A DNA stretch of 64,000 nt from Thermoanaerobaculum sp964488355 (GTDB lineage: Bacteria; Acidobacteriota; Thermoanaerobaculia; Thermoanaerobaculales; Thermoanaerobaculaceae). Below are positions 22,446-30,827 of this stretch, one piece after another (position 1 is the stretch's first letter; every line of letters begins with the position of its first letter). The notes under the pieces are model-generated. The model was given only the letters and a program-made list of their open reading frames with translations, was not told the DNA's origin and ran no database searches. The position numbers were made by a program, and so were the translations under genes. The stretch lies in contig CAZAUJ010000002.1 in NCBI GenBank assembly GCA_964488355.1, forward strand, positions 124,001 to 188,000, written 5' to 3'.

Positions 22446-25187
22446 ATGATGTCGCTGCCAAGGAGCGTCCCCTCTTCGCAAGTTCTTCGGTCAGCAAAGC
22501 CAACAGGCCTGGTGGTGCGGCGCCGCTTTACTCGAGAGGGGGTCCACCCCTTCGACACCGTGCGTTGGGAGCGACGCACGGCACGTATCACCGGCGCCGA
22601 CGGGCGGGTTGTGTTTGAGCAGGAAGGGGTGGAAGTTCCTGAGTTTTGGTCGCAGACCGCCACCAACATTGTGGCGCAAAAGTACTTTCATGGGCGTTTG
22701 GGCACCCCCGAGCGTGAATACTCCGTCAAGCAGCTGATTTCTCGCGTGGTGGATACCTTGACCGGTTGGGGGATCGAGGGGGGCTACTTTGCGAACGAGG
22801 CCTCGGCGGAGGCTTTTGCCGCCGAGCTTGCTCACCTCTTGCTTTACCAGGTGGCCTCCTTCAACTCCCCTGTCTGGTTCAACGTGGGGGTGGAGCCGCA
22901 CCCGCAGTGTTCGGCCTGCTTCATCAACTCCGTGAAGGACTCGATGGAATCCATCTTGGGTTTGGCCAAGGTGGAAGGTATGCTTTTCAAGTACGGCTCG
23001 GGCACCGGCACCAATTTTTCGGTGCTGCGCTCTTCCCGCGAGCCTTTGGCCGGGGGCGGTGTGGCCTCGGGACCCGTGTCGTTCATGCGCGGCTTTGACG
23101 CCTTTGCGGGCGTGATTAAGTCAGGGGGCAAGACCCGGCGCGCTGCCAAAATGGTCATCCTCAACATTGATCACCCCGACATCGTGGCCTTTATCAAGTG
23201 CAAGGCGGAGGAGGAAAAGAAAGCTCACGCTTTGATTGCCGCGGGTTACCCGGCCGGTTTCGAGGTTGAGGGCGGAGCCTACGACTCGGTGCAGTACCAA
23301 AACGCCAATCACTCGGTGCGCGTCACTGACGATTTCATGCATGCGGTGGAGGAAGACGGGTGGTGGGAAACCAAGGCGGTGACCACCGGCGAGGTCATGG
23401 GGCGTTACCGTGCCCGCGAGCTCATGCGCATGATGGCGGAGGCAGCCTGGGTGTGCGGCGATCCGGGAATTCAGTACGACACCACCATCAACCGCTGGCA
23501 CACCTGCAAGACCTCGGGCCGCATCAACGCCTCCAACCCCTGCAGCGAGTACATGTTTCTCGATGACACGGCCTGCAATTTGGCCTCCCTCAACCTCATG
23601 AGGTTCGTGGACGGAGAGGGCGTTTTCCAGGTGGAGGACTTCTGCCACGCGGTGGACACCATGATCCTGGCGCAGGAGATCATCGTCGACTTCGCCCACT
23701 ACCCAACCCCCAAAATTGCCGCCAACTCCCACGAGTACCGCACCTTGGGCTTGGGGTATGCCAACCTGGGGGCGCTGCTGATGGCCGAGGGGCTGCCGTA
23801 CGACTCGGAAGAGGGGCGGGCTTTGGCTGCTGCCATTACCGCCTTGATGACCGGCCGGGCCTACTGGCAATCGGCGCGCATTGCCGAAACCATGGGGCCT
23901 TTTCCGGGTTTTCCGCCCAATCGTGAGCCGATGCTGGAAGTCATCGCCATGCATCGCGACGCCGCCCACCGATTACCGGCGCGGGGTATCCCTACCTCTC
24001 TACGGCAAGCGGCGGTGGAGGCCTGGGACGAGGCCTACGCCTTGGGCCAGCAGGTGGGCTACCGCAACGCCCAGGTGACCGTGTTGGCGCCCACCGGCAC
24101 CATCGGCTTCATGATGGATTGCGACACCACCGGCATTGAGCCTGACCTGGCGCTGGTGAAGGTTAAGCGCCTGGTGGGCGGAGGCACAATCAAGATCGTC
24201 AACAACACCGTACCGCGAGCGTTGAAGAAGTTGGGCTACAGGGAGGAGGAACGTGAGGCCATCCTGGCCCATATCGAGAAAACCGGCACAGCGGAGGGAG
24301 CCCCCTACCTCAAGGAGGAGCATCTTCCTGTGTTCGATTGCGCTTTTAAGGCCGTGGGCGGCAGTCGCTTCATCTCGCCCATGGGACATCTGCGGATGAT
24401 GGGGGCGGTGCAGCCCTTCCTTTCCGGGGCCATATCCAAGACCGTTAACGTGCCCGAGGAAACCACGCCTGAAGAAATAGAAAGACTTTACCTCGAGGGC
24501 TGGAAGCTAGGGCTTAAGGCCGTAGCCGTTTACCGCGACAACTGCAAGGGCTCACAGCCACTTGCTGCCGGCGGGCCGCAGCCTACAGCTTCCGCTTCTC
24601 AAGAGTTCCGTCCGGTGCGCCGGAAGTTGCCCGACGAGCGGGTCGCCATTACCCACAAGTTCTCGGTGGAGGGGCAGGAGGGATACGTTACCGTAGGCCT
24701 CTACGAGGACGGCACACCCGGGGAGCTTTTCATTACCATGGCGAAAGAGGGCTCCACCCTTTCCGGCGTGATGGATGCCTTCGCCACCGCCATTTCCCTC
24801 ACGCTGCAGTACGGGGTGCCCCTGGAGTTTCTGGTCAATAAGTTTTCCCACGTGCGCTTTGAACCTTCCGGCTGGACCAACAACCCGCAAATTCCCTACG
24901 CCAAGTCAATCATCGACTATATCTTCCGATGGGTGGCAAGCAAATTCCTGAGCCCCGAGCAACAGGCAGCAGTGGGCGTGCAGCCGTTGCCGGAAAGGGA
25001 AGAAGCCAAGAGGCTGCCGGTCGTGCCCCAGCAACCGCCCTTGCCCGGCCTGGCGCCGGCGGGAGGAGGGCAGCTTTTCATTAACCAGGCGGACGCCCCG
25101 CCTTGTCCCTCCTGCGGCATGGTCATGGTGCGCAACGGCGCCTGCTACAAGTGCTTGAACTGCGGCACGGTGCACGGCTGCTCCTAG
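22446..25187 (+). CDS. nrdJ: Vitamin B12-dependent (class II) ribonucleoside-diphosphate reductase
   Basis: A 913-residue reductase making deoxyribonucleotides with adenosylcobalamin, independent of oxygen. Recognised by VASFNSPVWFNVG, GSGTGTNFSVLRSS, the active-site loop NASNPCSEYMFLDDTACNLA, LAPTGTIGFMMDCDTTGIEP and the typical extended C-terminus that ends in two CxxC pairs (CPSCGMVMVRNGACYKCLNC). The full domain order and length match the NrdJ/NrdZ group. ATG 22446 has AAAGGAGG 5 nt upstream. Tandem NrdR boxes indicate repression when dNTPs are high. Its TAG stop overlaps that of the convergent archaemetzincin gene within CTAG. Confidence 0.96.
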   Translation: MMSLPRSVPSSQVLRSAKPTGLVVRRRFTREGVHPFDTVRWERRTARITGADGRVVFEQEGVEVPEFWSQTATNIVAQKYFHGRLGTPEREYSVKQLISRVVDTLTGWGIEGGYFANEASAEAFAAELAHLLLYQVASFNSPVWFNVGVEPHPQCSACFINSVKDSMESILGLAKVEGMLFKYGSGTGTNFSVLRSSREPLAGGGVASGPVSFMRGFDAFAGVIKSGGKTRRAAKMVILNIDHPDIVAFIKCKAEEEKKAHALIAAGYPAGFEVEGGAYDSVQYQNANHSVRVTDDFMHAVEEDGWWETKAVTTGEVMGRYRARELMRMMAEAAWVCGDPGIQYDTTINRWHTCKTSGRINASNPCSEYMFLDDTACNLASLNLMRFVDGEGVFQVEDFCHAVDTMILAQEIIVDFAHYPTPKIAANSHEYRTLGLGYANLGALLMAEGLPYDSEEGRALAAAITALMTGRAYWQSARIAETMGPFPGFPPNREPMLEVIAMHRDAAHRLPARGIPTSLRQAAVEAWDEAYALGQQVGYRNAQVTVLAPTGTIGFMMDCDTTGIEPDLALVKVKRLVGGGTIKIVNNTVPRALKKLGYREEEREAILAHIEKTGTAEGAPYLKEEHLPVFDCAFKAVGGSRFISPMGHLRMMGAVQPFLSGAISKTVNVPEETTPEEIERLYLEGWKLGLKAVAVYRDNCKGSQPLAAGGPQPTASASQEFRPVRRKLPDERVAITHKFSVEGQEGYVTVGLYEDGTPGELFITMAKEGSTLSGVMDAFATAISLTLQYGVPLEFLVNKFSHVRFEPSGWTNNPQIPYAKSIIDYIFRWVASKFLSPEQQAAVGVQPLPEREEAKRLPVVPQQPPLPGLAPAGGGQLFINQADAPPCPSCGMVMVRNGACYKCLNCGTVHGCS

Positions 25188-25702
25188 GAGCGGGGGAAAA
25201 GAAGCCGGGCGAGGTGCTCCCCGCAGGCCGGGCAGTATAAGGTTTCCTTGAGATCCACCGCCTGGGGGTGAAAGGACTGGTGCATGGGGCAGACTGCCAG
25301 CACGCAGTGCGCCAAGCCGGCTCCGTGTCCCAGCTCGTGGAGCGGCTCCACCAAAACCCGGCGGAGAAGCAGCTCCGCATTGAAGGTTTCGGGCTTCAGG
25401 CGGGCAAGAGAAACCAGCGAGCGCCGGGCCCCACGCTGGGAAGCACCGAAGACGAAGGTGAGGGCAGGCATGAAAAGATCGGTTTCGGTGAGGGCCAGCA
25501 ACGTCTCGCCTTCCGCCGGGGTGGGAAGCGCCTGCAGCAGGTCGAAGGCGTTGGCCTGTTGGCGCAGCCCGTTAAAGCCCAGTTGGGGTGGAAGCGGACA
25601 ACTTAAAACCTCGCCGCTTTGCCACGGCCAGGGAAAACCAGCGAGCAAGGCGGGGACCAACCCTGGGGGACAGGGCGTGAGCAGCAGCAGGCGTAGCTTC
25701 AC
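25184..25702 (-). CDS. Archaemetzincin-like zinc metalloprotease
   Basis: A 172-residue protein with the metzincin zinc motif HELGHGAGLAHC, followed by CPM and a second CxxC (LYCPACGEHL). This matches the HExxHxxGx3C...M...CxxC pattern of archaemetzincins. Upstream parts (LRLLLLTPCPPGLVPALL, ETLLALTETDLFMPALTFVF) fit the family core. The family is common in archaea and sporadic in bacteria; substrates are unknown. GTG 25702 begins at the family's natural N-terminus and overlaps the stop of the HTH remnant (GTGA). A TTG at 25762 would give 20 more residues inside that remnant. Confidence 0.8.
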   Translation of the reverse strand: MKLRLLLLTPCPPGLVPALLAGFPWPWQSGEVLSCPLPPQLGFNGLRQQANAFDLLQALPTPAEGETLLALTETDLFMPALTFVFGASQRGARRSLVSLARLKPETFNAELLLRRVLVEPLHELGHGAGLAHCVLAVCPMHQSFHPQAVDLKETLYCPACGEHLARLLFPRS

Positions 25703-25887
25703 GGACGGGTGATTCCATAGCGCTTCATCGTCGGAGAGGGGAACCACTTCCCAGCTTCCCAACGTGCAATCGTCGCCTTTCCAGCGGCCTCCGTTAGCAT
25801 GGGAACCGTGAGGCCAGCGAGCATCCTTGCCTCTCTGAGGTCACTTCCGAATGACCTTGCCGTCCTGCGAATTGCCGAACGTGCCAT
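25699..25887 (-). CDS. Small Cro/C1-type helix-turn-helix protein, probably degenerate antitoxin
   Basis: A 62-residue reading: MARSAIRRTARSFGSDLREA, then MLAGLTVPMLTEAAGKATIA and RWEAGKWFPSPTMKRYGITR. The ARMLAGLT...ATIARWEAGKWFPSP series is that of an XRE-type HTH. Compared with family members it appears to lack two residues between the recognition helices, and it ends early, so it may be non-functional. It overlaps the 131-aa gene upstream by 47 nt and the archaemetzincin start by 4 nt. Position after a small basic protein suggests a toxin-antitoxin-like pair. Confidence 0.5.
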   Translation of the reverse strand: MARSAIRRTARSFGSDLREARMLAGLTVPMLTEAAGKATIARWEAGKWFPSPTMKRYGITRP

Positions 25888-26236
25888 CGTCGTCAGCCTC
25901 GAGGGCTGACCTCGCCTCCGCGATCTCATCAGCTACCTCCCTTCTGACCCAGCTGAACCTCCTGGTGTCGGATGGCGACCCAGACCAGGACACTGGAACC
26001 AGCGCCATGTCTACGGCCTGGACCATGCGCCCGCCGATCTCCCACGCACCGAAGACCCTTAGAAGGGCATCACGGTCGGTGAGAATTCCGATTTTCCGCG
26101 CCTTTCTGAAGACTCGCTGGGGCATCAGTTTCTTATCGGCGGCGCTAAGGTGAGAGCAGAACGTTTTTCTGCGCCTTTTGCCTTTCCTGGCTTTCTTCTT
26201 GGCCGCTTTTGCCCGGAGGTCGTAGTCCCTAAGCAT
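25841..26236 (-). CDS. Small basic protein of unknown function (possible toxin partner)
   Basis: A 131-residue reading from an ATG directly behind the palindromic operator region. It starts very basic (RAKAAKKKARKGKRRRKTFC) and continues with VFRKARKIGILTDRDALLRV, FGAWEIGGRMVQAVDMALVP and a charged C-terminus (SALEADDDGTFGNSQDGKVI). No family recognised. The order promoter-operator, small ORF, HTH ORF resembles a reverse-order toxin-antitoxin operon. Base composition around it is lower in GC than the flanking genes, consistent with acquired DNA. Confidence 0.4.
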   Translation of the reverse strand: MLRDYDLRAKAAKKKARKGKRRRKTFCSHLSAADKKLMPQRVFRKARKIGILTDRDALLRVFGAWEIGGRMVQAVDMALVPVSWSGSPSDTRRFSWVRREVADEIAEARSALEADDDGTFGNSQDGKVIRK

Positions 26237-26237
26237 G

Positions 26238-26293
26238 TGTCGCATTTTGCCACATAGTGTTGCAGATGTCCACATGTGCTGCGTTTTGCTACA
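26238..26293 (-). promoter_or_regulatory. Two similar palindromic sites, likely operator of the HTH pair
   Basis: TGTCGCATTTTGCCACA (26238-26254) and TGCTGCGTTTTGCTACA (26277-26293) share 13 of 17 bases and are 39 bp apart. The first is close to a TGTnGC-N5-GCnACA palindrome; the second is less symmetric. The first ends 2 bp before the ATG of the 131-aa gene, as expected for autoregulation by an XRE-type protein. Confidence 0.45.
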
Positions 26294-26341
26294 CCAGGTG
26301 TTGGACTTGGCAGTTGGACAGAGCGCCACTAGATTATTGGC

Positions 26342-26713
26342 ATGAGAGTCTTCAGACGGTTCCCGCCTCATCCCGTAGTCATGGCACCGAGGGTGTTTGG
26401 GAGGGTGGGTAAGATCGGAGATTTTTTCGTTCTGCTTATTGATCCGGAGTTCTCGGTGAAAGTGCCGAACCACTACAGCGTGAGAAAGGCAGAGCGCGTG
26501 TTTGAGGAATGGTCCGAATGGCCAAAGGGCGGAATAGTCTTTCTCCTAGGTGGAGAAGTTGGTTCGAGACCATGCCTGTGGGAACTCGTCGAGTTCGGCG
26601 AACTGATGGAAAGTTGGGTGAGGCCTTGTCATCGGCCACCCTGGGGCAGAGAAAAAATGGGCTGCGACGTGCCCAGGAACGTCGAGAAAGGAGGAGACCA
26701 TGGAGGCACGTGA
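26342..26713 (+). CDS. Doubtful open reading frame in an accessory patch
   Basis: A 123-codon reading without a ribosome site. The stretch DFFVLLIDPEFSVKVPNHYS followed by VRKAERVFEEWSEWPKGGIV and CLWELVEFGELMESWV looks moderately protein-like, but the ends do not, and no family is recognised. It lies in lower-GC sequence between the operator region and the broken end of the sigma-54 activator. It may be a gene remnant. This stretch (26237-26699) holds nothing else I can support. Confidence 0.25.
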   Translation: MRVFRRFPPHPVVMAPRVFGRVGKIGDFFVLLIDPEFSVKVPNHYSVRKAERVFEEWSEWPKGGIVFLLGGEVGSRPCLWELVEFGELMESWVRPCHRPPWGREKMGCDVPRNVEKGGDHGGT

Positions 26714-28089
26714 CATTTTGGTCGAGTTTCTCGCCCGCGAGGGCGGGGCGCGGTACTCCGCAGGTATTTTGACGGAGACCTGTTATTGTATGGCGTGACG
26801 CGGTCGATGCCCAGCACCCGGGCGGCTTGGGTCACGTTCCAACTCAGGGCGGCCAGCACCCGGCGGATGTGTTGCTTTTCCACCGCCGCCAATGTCTCGA
26901 AACGGCCGCTCGGCCTTTGGCCGAAGGGCAAAAGTTCTGGAGTGATGAGGTCCCCTTGGCAGAGCACCACGGCCCGCTCGATAGCATTGGCTAGCTTACG
27001 CACGTTTCCCGGCCAGGGGTACTGGCAAAGGGCAGCGAGGGCCTCGGGGGAAAAGCCCTGGATGCGCTTGGCCGTTTGCCGCGCAAAGTGCCGCCGGAAG
27101 TGTTCGGCCAGTAAGGGAGTGTCTTCCACGCGTTGGCGGAGGGGAGGCAGATGTATGCGCAACACGTTGATGCGGTAGTAAAGATCCTGGCGAAACCGGC
27201 CCGCGGTTACCTCTGCCTCCAAGTCCTTGTTGGTGGCCCACAGGAGGCGAAAATCCACGCGAACCGGTTGGTTGCCACCCACGCGGGTGAAGGTTTTTTC
27301 CTGCAAAAGCCGTAACAAATCAACCTGCACCTTACGGGGAACGTCGGCAACCTCGTTTAGGAACAGCGTGCCGTCCTGGGCCAACTCGATCTTGCCCAAC
27401 TTACGGCTTAGGGCTCCGGTAAAAGCACCCTTTTCGTGACCGAAAAGCTCGGATTCCCGCACACCATCCGCCAGTGCCGCACGGTTTACCGCGACAAAAG
27501 GCCCAAACTGCCTGCTGCTTTGCGCGTGAATGTGCCGGGCTACCAGTTCCTTGCCCGTGCCGCTTTCGCCGGCGATGAGCACCGAGGTATCGGTTGGCGC
27601 CACCCGGGCTAGGAGGTCCAATACCTCCCGCATGGCGCCTTCCCCCCGGGTCACGAGCACCGGACCGGTAGCAGCCAGCTGCGCCCGCAGGGCTCGGTTT
27701 TCTTGCAGCAAGACGCAGCGCTCGGCCGCCTTGCGCACCAGGCGCGAAAGCTCCTCTGGGTCGAAGGGCTTGACGATATAGTCGTAGGCACCCTCCTTCA
27801 TCGCTTGCACCGCGGTGTCCACGCCAGCGTAGGCGGTCATCATGATGATGGTGGCGTCAGGTGCCAGCTCTTTCACCCTCCGCTGGAGCTCTAAGCCGTC
27901 TATTCCCGGCATCTTGATGTCCACCAGCAAGATTTCCGCCCCGTCGCGGGCCAGTACCTGCAACGCTTCCCGCCCGCTGCCGGCTACATTCACGTCGAAC
28001 CCCTCGTCGCGGAACCAGCAGGCCAGGGAACTGTGCACGTGCTCCTCGTCGTCCACGACCAAAAGGCGCACCTGCCGCGAAAGGTTCAC
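26629..28089 (-). pseudogene. NtrC-family sigma-54-dependent response regulator, C-terminus lost
   Basis: Receiver domain with phosphorylation site Asp57 (LLVDIKMPG). AAA+ domain with Walker A GESGTGKE (174-181), the sigma-54 contact loop GAFTGA (221-226), and a partial C-terminal Fis-type HTH (WNVTQAARVLGIDRVT). The HTH then ends in unrelated sequence (PYNNRSPSKYLRSTAPRPRG...) where family members continue VTLYNKI-RYGL. The Walker B acid is Asn (LFLNEV, residue 245, normally Asp), which should impair ATP hydrolysis. GTG start overlaps the kinase stop (GTGA). Probably the former activator of the sigma-54 promoter at 32284. Real homology ends near 26785. Confidence 0.8.
26700..26798 (+). pseudogene. 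Truncated 5' end of a gene with a strong ribosome site
   Basis: ATG at 26700 is preceded by AAAGGAGGAGACC and reads MEARDILVEFLAREGG, then ARYSAGILTETC, before ending at TGA 26796. The good ribosome site and protein-like start followed by an abrupt end suggest the 5' part of a lost gene. The junction falls at about 26785, exactly where the antisense sigma-54 activator loses its C-terminal helix-turn-helix. Confidence 0.35.
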
Positions 28090-29689
28090 AGCTGCTCCTC
28101 TTTAAGGCTGCTGGGGAGAAGGATGGTGAAGACCGTCCCTTGGCCCGGCGCGCTTTCCACGCTGATGCTGCCGCGGTGCCGCTCCACGATGCCGTAAACC
28201 ACCGCCAATCCCAGACCCAAGCTCGTGCTGCCCTGTTCCTGCTTGGTGGTGAAAAAAGGCTCGAAAATGTGCGCCTTCACGTCATCGTCCATGCCCACGC
28301 CCGTATCGGCCACCGGAATTGCGACCCAAGCGCTTCGCGCTCCTGTCCGAAGGGTGAGGGTCCCTCCCTGTGGCATGGCGTCGATGGCGTTCACCATCAG
28401 TGCTACCAGCGCCTGCTGCAGCTGCGCCGGGTCAGCTTGGATTTGGGGCAGTTGCGGGTCCAAGTCCAGCACCAAAGCCACCTGGGACAGGTCCATCTTG
28501 TGCTTCAACAAAAACACGCTCTTTTCCACCACCTGGTTGACATCGGTGGGTTCGAAACGGGCTGCGCTTCGGCGGGAAAACAGGAGTAAGTTGGCGACGA
28601 TCTCGCCGCAACGGCTGGACTCGGCGACGATGCTCTCGAGAATTGGCTTGCTCTCCGGATCCTAAAGGAGACGCTCCGGTTCCTGAGAAAAGCGCTTCAA
28701 CAGCAGCTTGGCATAGGTAACCACGGAGGCGAGCGGGTTGTTGATCTCGTGGGCTACCACCGCCGCCAACTTGCCCAAGGAGGCCATGCGCTCCACCTGC
28801 AGCACCTGCTCCTGTGCTCGCCGAAGCTCGGCGGTCTTCCCCTGCGCGCGCCGCTCCAGCGTCTGGGCCCACTGCACCAGATCGGCGTTGGCCCGTTCCA
28901 GCGCGTGCGCCGTGCGGTTAAGGGCGCGACCCAAAGCGGCGAACTCCTCGATATCCTGATGCTCGTAGCGGGCTGTGTAATCGCCTGCCTCCAAGGTCTG
29001 AAGTACCTGCCCCGGCTCCTTGATCGGCCGATGGACTGCGCCTTCCACCACGCCGACCACAATGATGGTCACCGGTCCCAGCGCCACCAGCGCGGTCAGC
29101 CCCATGAGGGTGGCCGTTTGATGTTGGCTGGCCTTCGCGTTCCTGAGCACCAGACTCACGTCCAATACGCCCAACAGGCGCTTTTCCAGCGGGTGGGCAT
29201 GACAAGGAGCCTGCCAGCAGGCCGGCTCGTTTTCGAGGGGCCGGATGGCCCCGACGGCTCGTTCTTGCCGAGGGAAAAGGCGCGGGTGCGCTCCCCTGCC
29301 GGTAAGCGCTCGATGGGTTGGCCCTGGGCGTGGCACCGGTAGCACGCCTCGGCGGAGGGATCGAGGCGCTGGCCGGTTTCTTTTTCCTGCGAGGAAAACA
29401 CGATGGTCCCGTCCTTGTTGAAAATCCGCACGCGCACATTGGGTGCCCGCTGGGTGATTTGCGCCACGGCTTCGCGTAGGTAATTGCGGTCGTTGGCCAA
29501 CATGGAAGTGTGCAGCGAACCGTACAGGGCCTCGGCCAAAGCCAGGGCGTTGGAGCGGGCGTACCGACGGGCGTAGCTGGCTTGCAGTGAGAGCTGAACG
29601 GCGGTGACGCCCAAGAAGATGAACGCCGGCGTGAAGAGCAAGCGACCGGTCAAGAGAAAAGTTAACGAGTTGAGGCGCCACGTGCGCAT
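28086..29689 (-). pseudogene. Sensor histidine kinase with haem-binding-type motifs, frameshifted and interrupted
   Basis: Three pieces of one gene. Residues 1-~145 (ATG 29689) give a TM segment and a periplasmic sensor with VRIFNKDGTIVFSSQ and CYRCH (Cys116-His120). A shift at the GGGG of 29249-29252 moves the reading to the frame with ENEPACWQAPCHAHP (CX4CH), GVLDVSLVL, a second TM, HAMP and the H-box AVVAHEINNPLASVVTYAKL. An in-frame TAG at 28662-28664 then interrupts the protein. The same frame resumes with DPESKPILESIVAESSRCGE and the ATPase boxes (VNAIDAMPQGG, DTGVGMDD, GLGLAVVYGIV). The pair of c-type haem motifs suggests a redox or gas sensor. Confidence 0.82.
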
Positions 29690-29722
29690 TCACACCCATT
29701 CGTTACCGTCAACCCACTTATG

Positions 29723-30826
29723 TCATTTTTCAACAACGTCCGCGGCTGCCAAGAGCACAGGCGCCTCCCCTCGGCCGTGGGCTGGCGAAAACTGCCGTTG
29801 TGGGAAAACGGGCAGGTATTTGCAGGCAGCGCAAAAGGCACTCATTCCCAAAGCCACGAGCCCCATGGTGACCAAGAACTCGCGCACGGCAGGCACGTAG
29901 CGTTGCCCCAAAGCAGCCTCGATGGCGGTGGTGGAGACGTTAAGGCGGTGAAGGATGAAGCCCAAAACCACCAGCCCTTGGGTTACCGCCAGGCGCTTGG
30001 GTGAGCGGCGGGTCCACGGAAGGGCCAGCAGCACCATGGGCGCCGCCACTCCCGGGACCAGTTCTGCCAAGAACAGCCAAGAAGCCAAGGTGAGGGGAAA
30101 GAGGGAACCTAGAGCCCCTCGGCCAACCAGATCACGCAAGCGCAAGGCGAAATACGAAGCCAAAACCACTGTCATGGCCAAGCCAGCAGCCACGGAGGAG
30201 AGAAAAAACAGCACGGGCAGCATGGGCGAGTACCAAAGCGGGTGGAGCTTGTGGGGAAGGATGAGAAATAGGCTCCCCAGGGAGGATTGGTGCAAGGTGG
30301 AAAGAATCACGCCCACGATCACCAGCACGGGCGAAAGGCGCGCCACAACCCTCAGGGGACCAGCCAGCTTGAAGCGTTCCAGGGCGGCAGGGAGGAACTC
30401 CAGAAACAACACCGTGGTGTAGAGCATCACGCACCAGCCCACCTCAAACATGACCGAATGGGGGTTTCACATGACGATGGGATGCCAAATGTTCCACGGC
30501 TTGCCCAAGTCAAAAAGGAGGGCAACTATGACAAGGGCGTACCCGAGAAAAGCCGTGAGGATTGTGGGCCGCAGGATGGGTTTAAAGTCTTCCCAGTGGA
30601 ACACATGCACCGCCGCCGCGATAGCGAAGCCCCCCGCTGCCAGACCCACCCCGCAAAGGACATCGAAACCAATCCGCAGGCCCCAGGGAAAGCTGTCGGA
30701 AAGGTTGGTAACTGCACCCAGTCCCTTGGTGAAGCGGAGGACCGCGACGGCGGCCAGGGCCGCCGTGAGCATGAAAGCCACTGCAGGCCAAAAACTCAGG
30801 CGGGAAAGAAGGTTCTTTGAACTCAT
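29723..30826 (-). pseudogene. NrfD/HybB-type membrane subunit with an in-frame TGA
   Basis: The quinone-interacting NrfD-type subunit of Fe-S oxidoreductases, with about ten TM segments. The first 119 residues end in DLGKPWNIWHPIVM. Codon 120 is TGA (30467-30469), and the same frame continues NPHSVMFEVGWCVMLYTTVL to a stop at 29723. Family members read HPIVMWNPHSV at this point, so the TGA replaces a conserved Trp codon (TGG). TGA is used as an ordinary stop by neighbouring intact genes, so recoding is unlikely. ATG 30826 lies 1 nt after the Fe-S subunit stop. Confidence 0.85.
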
Positions 30827-30827
30827 C

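Noticed and set aside
30467..30469. TGA in the NrfD gene as selenocysteine or Trp recoding
   Set aside because: The expected residue is Trp, no SECIS-like hairpin is evident after it, and many neighbouring intact genes end in TGA.
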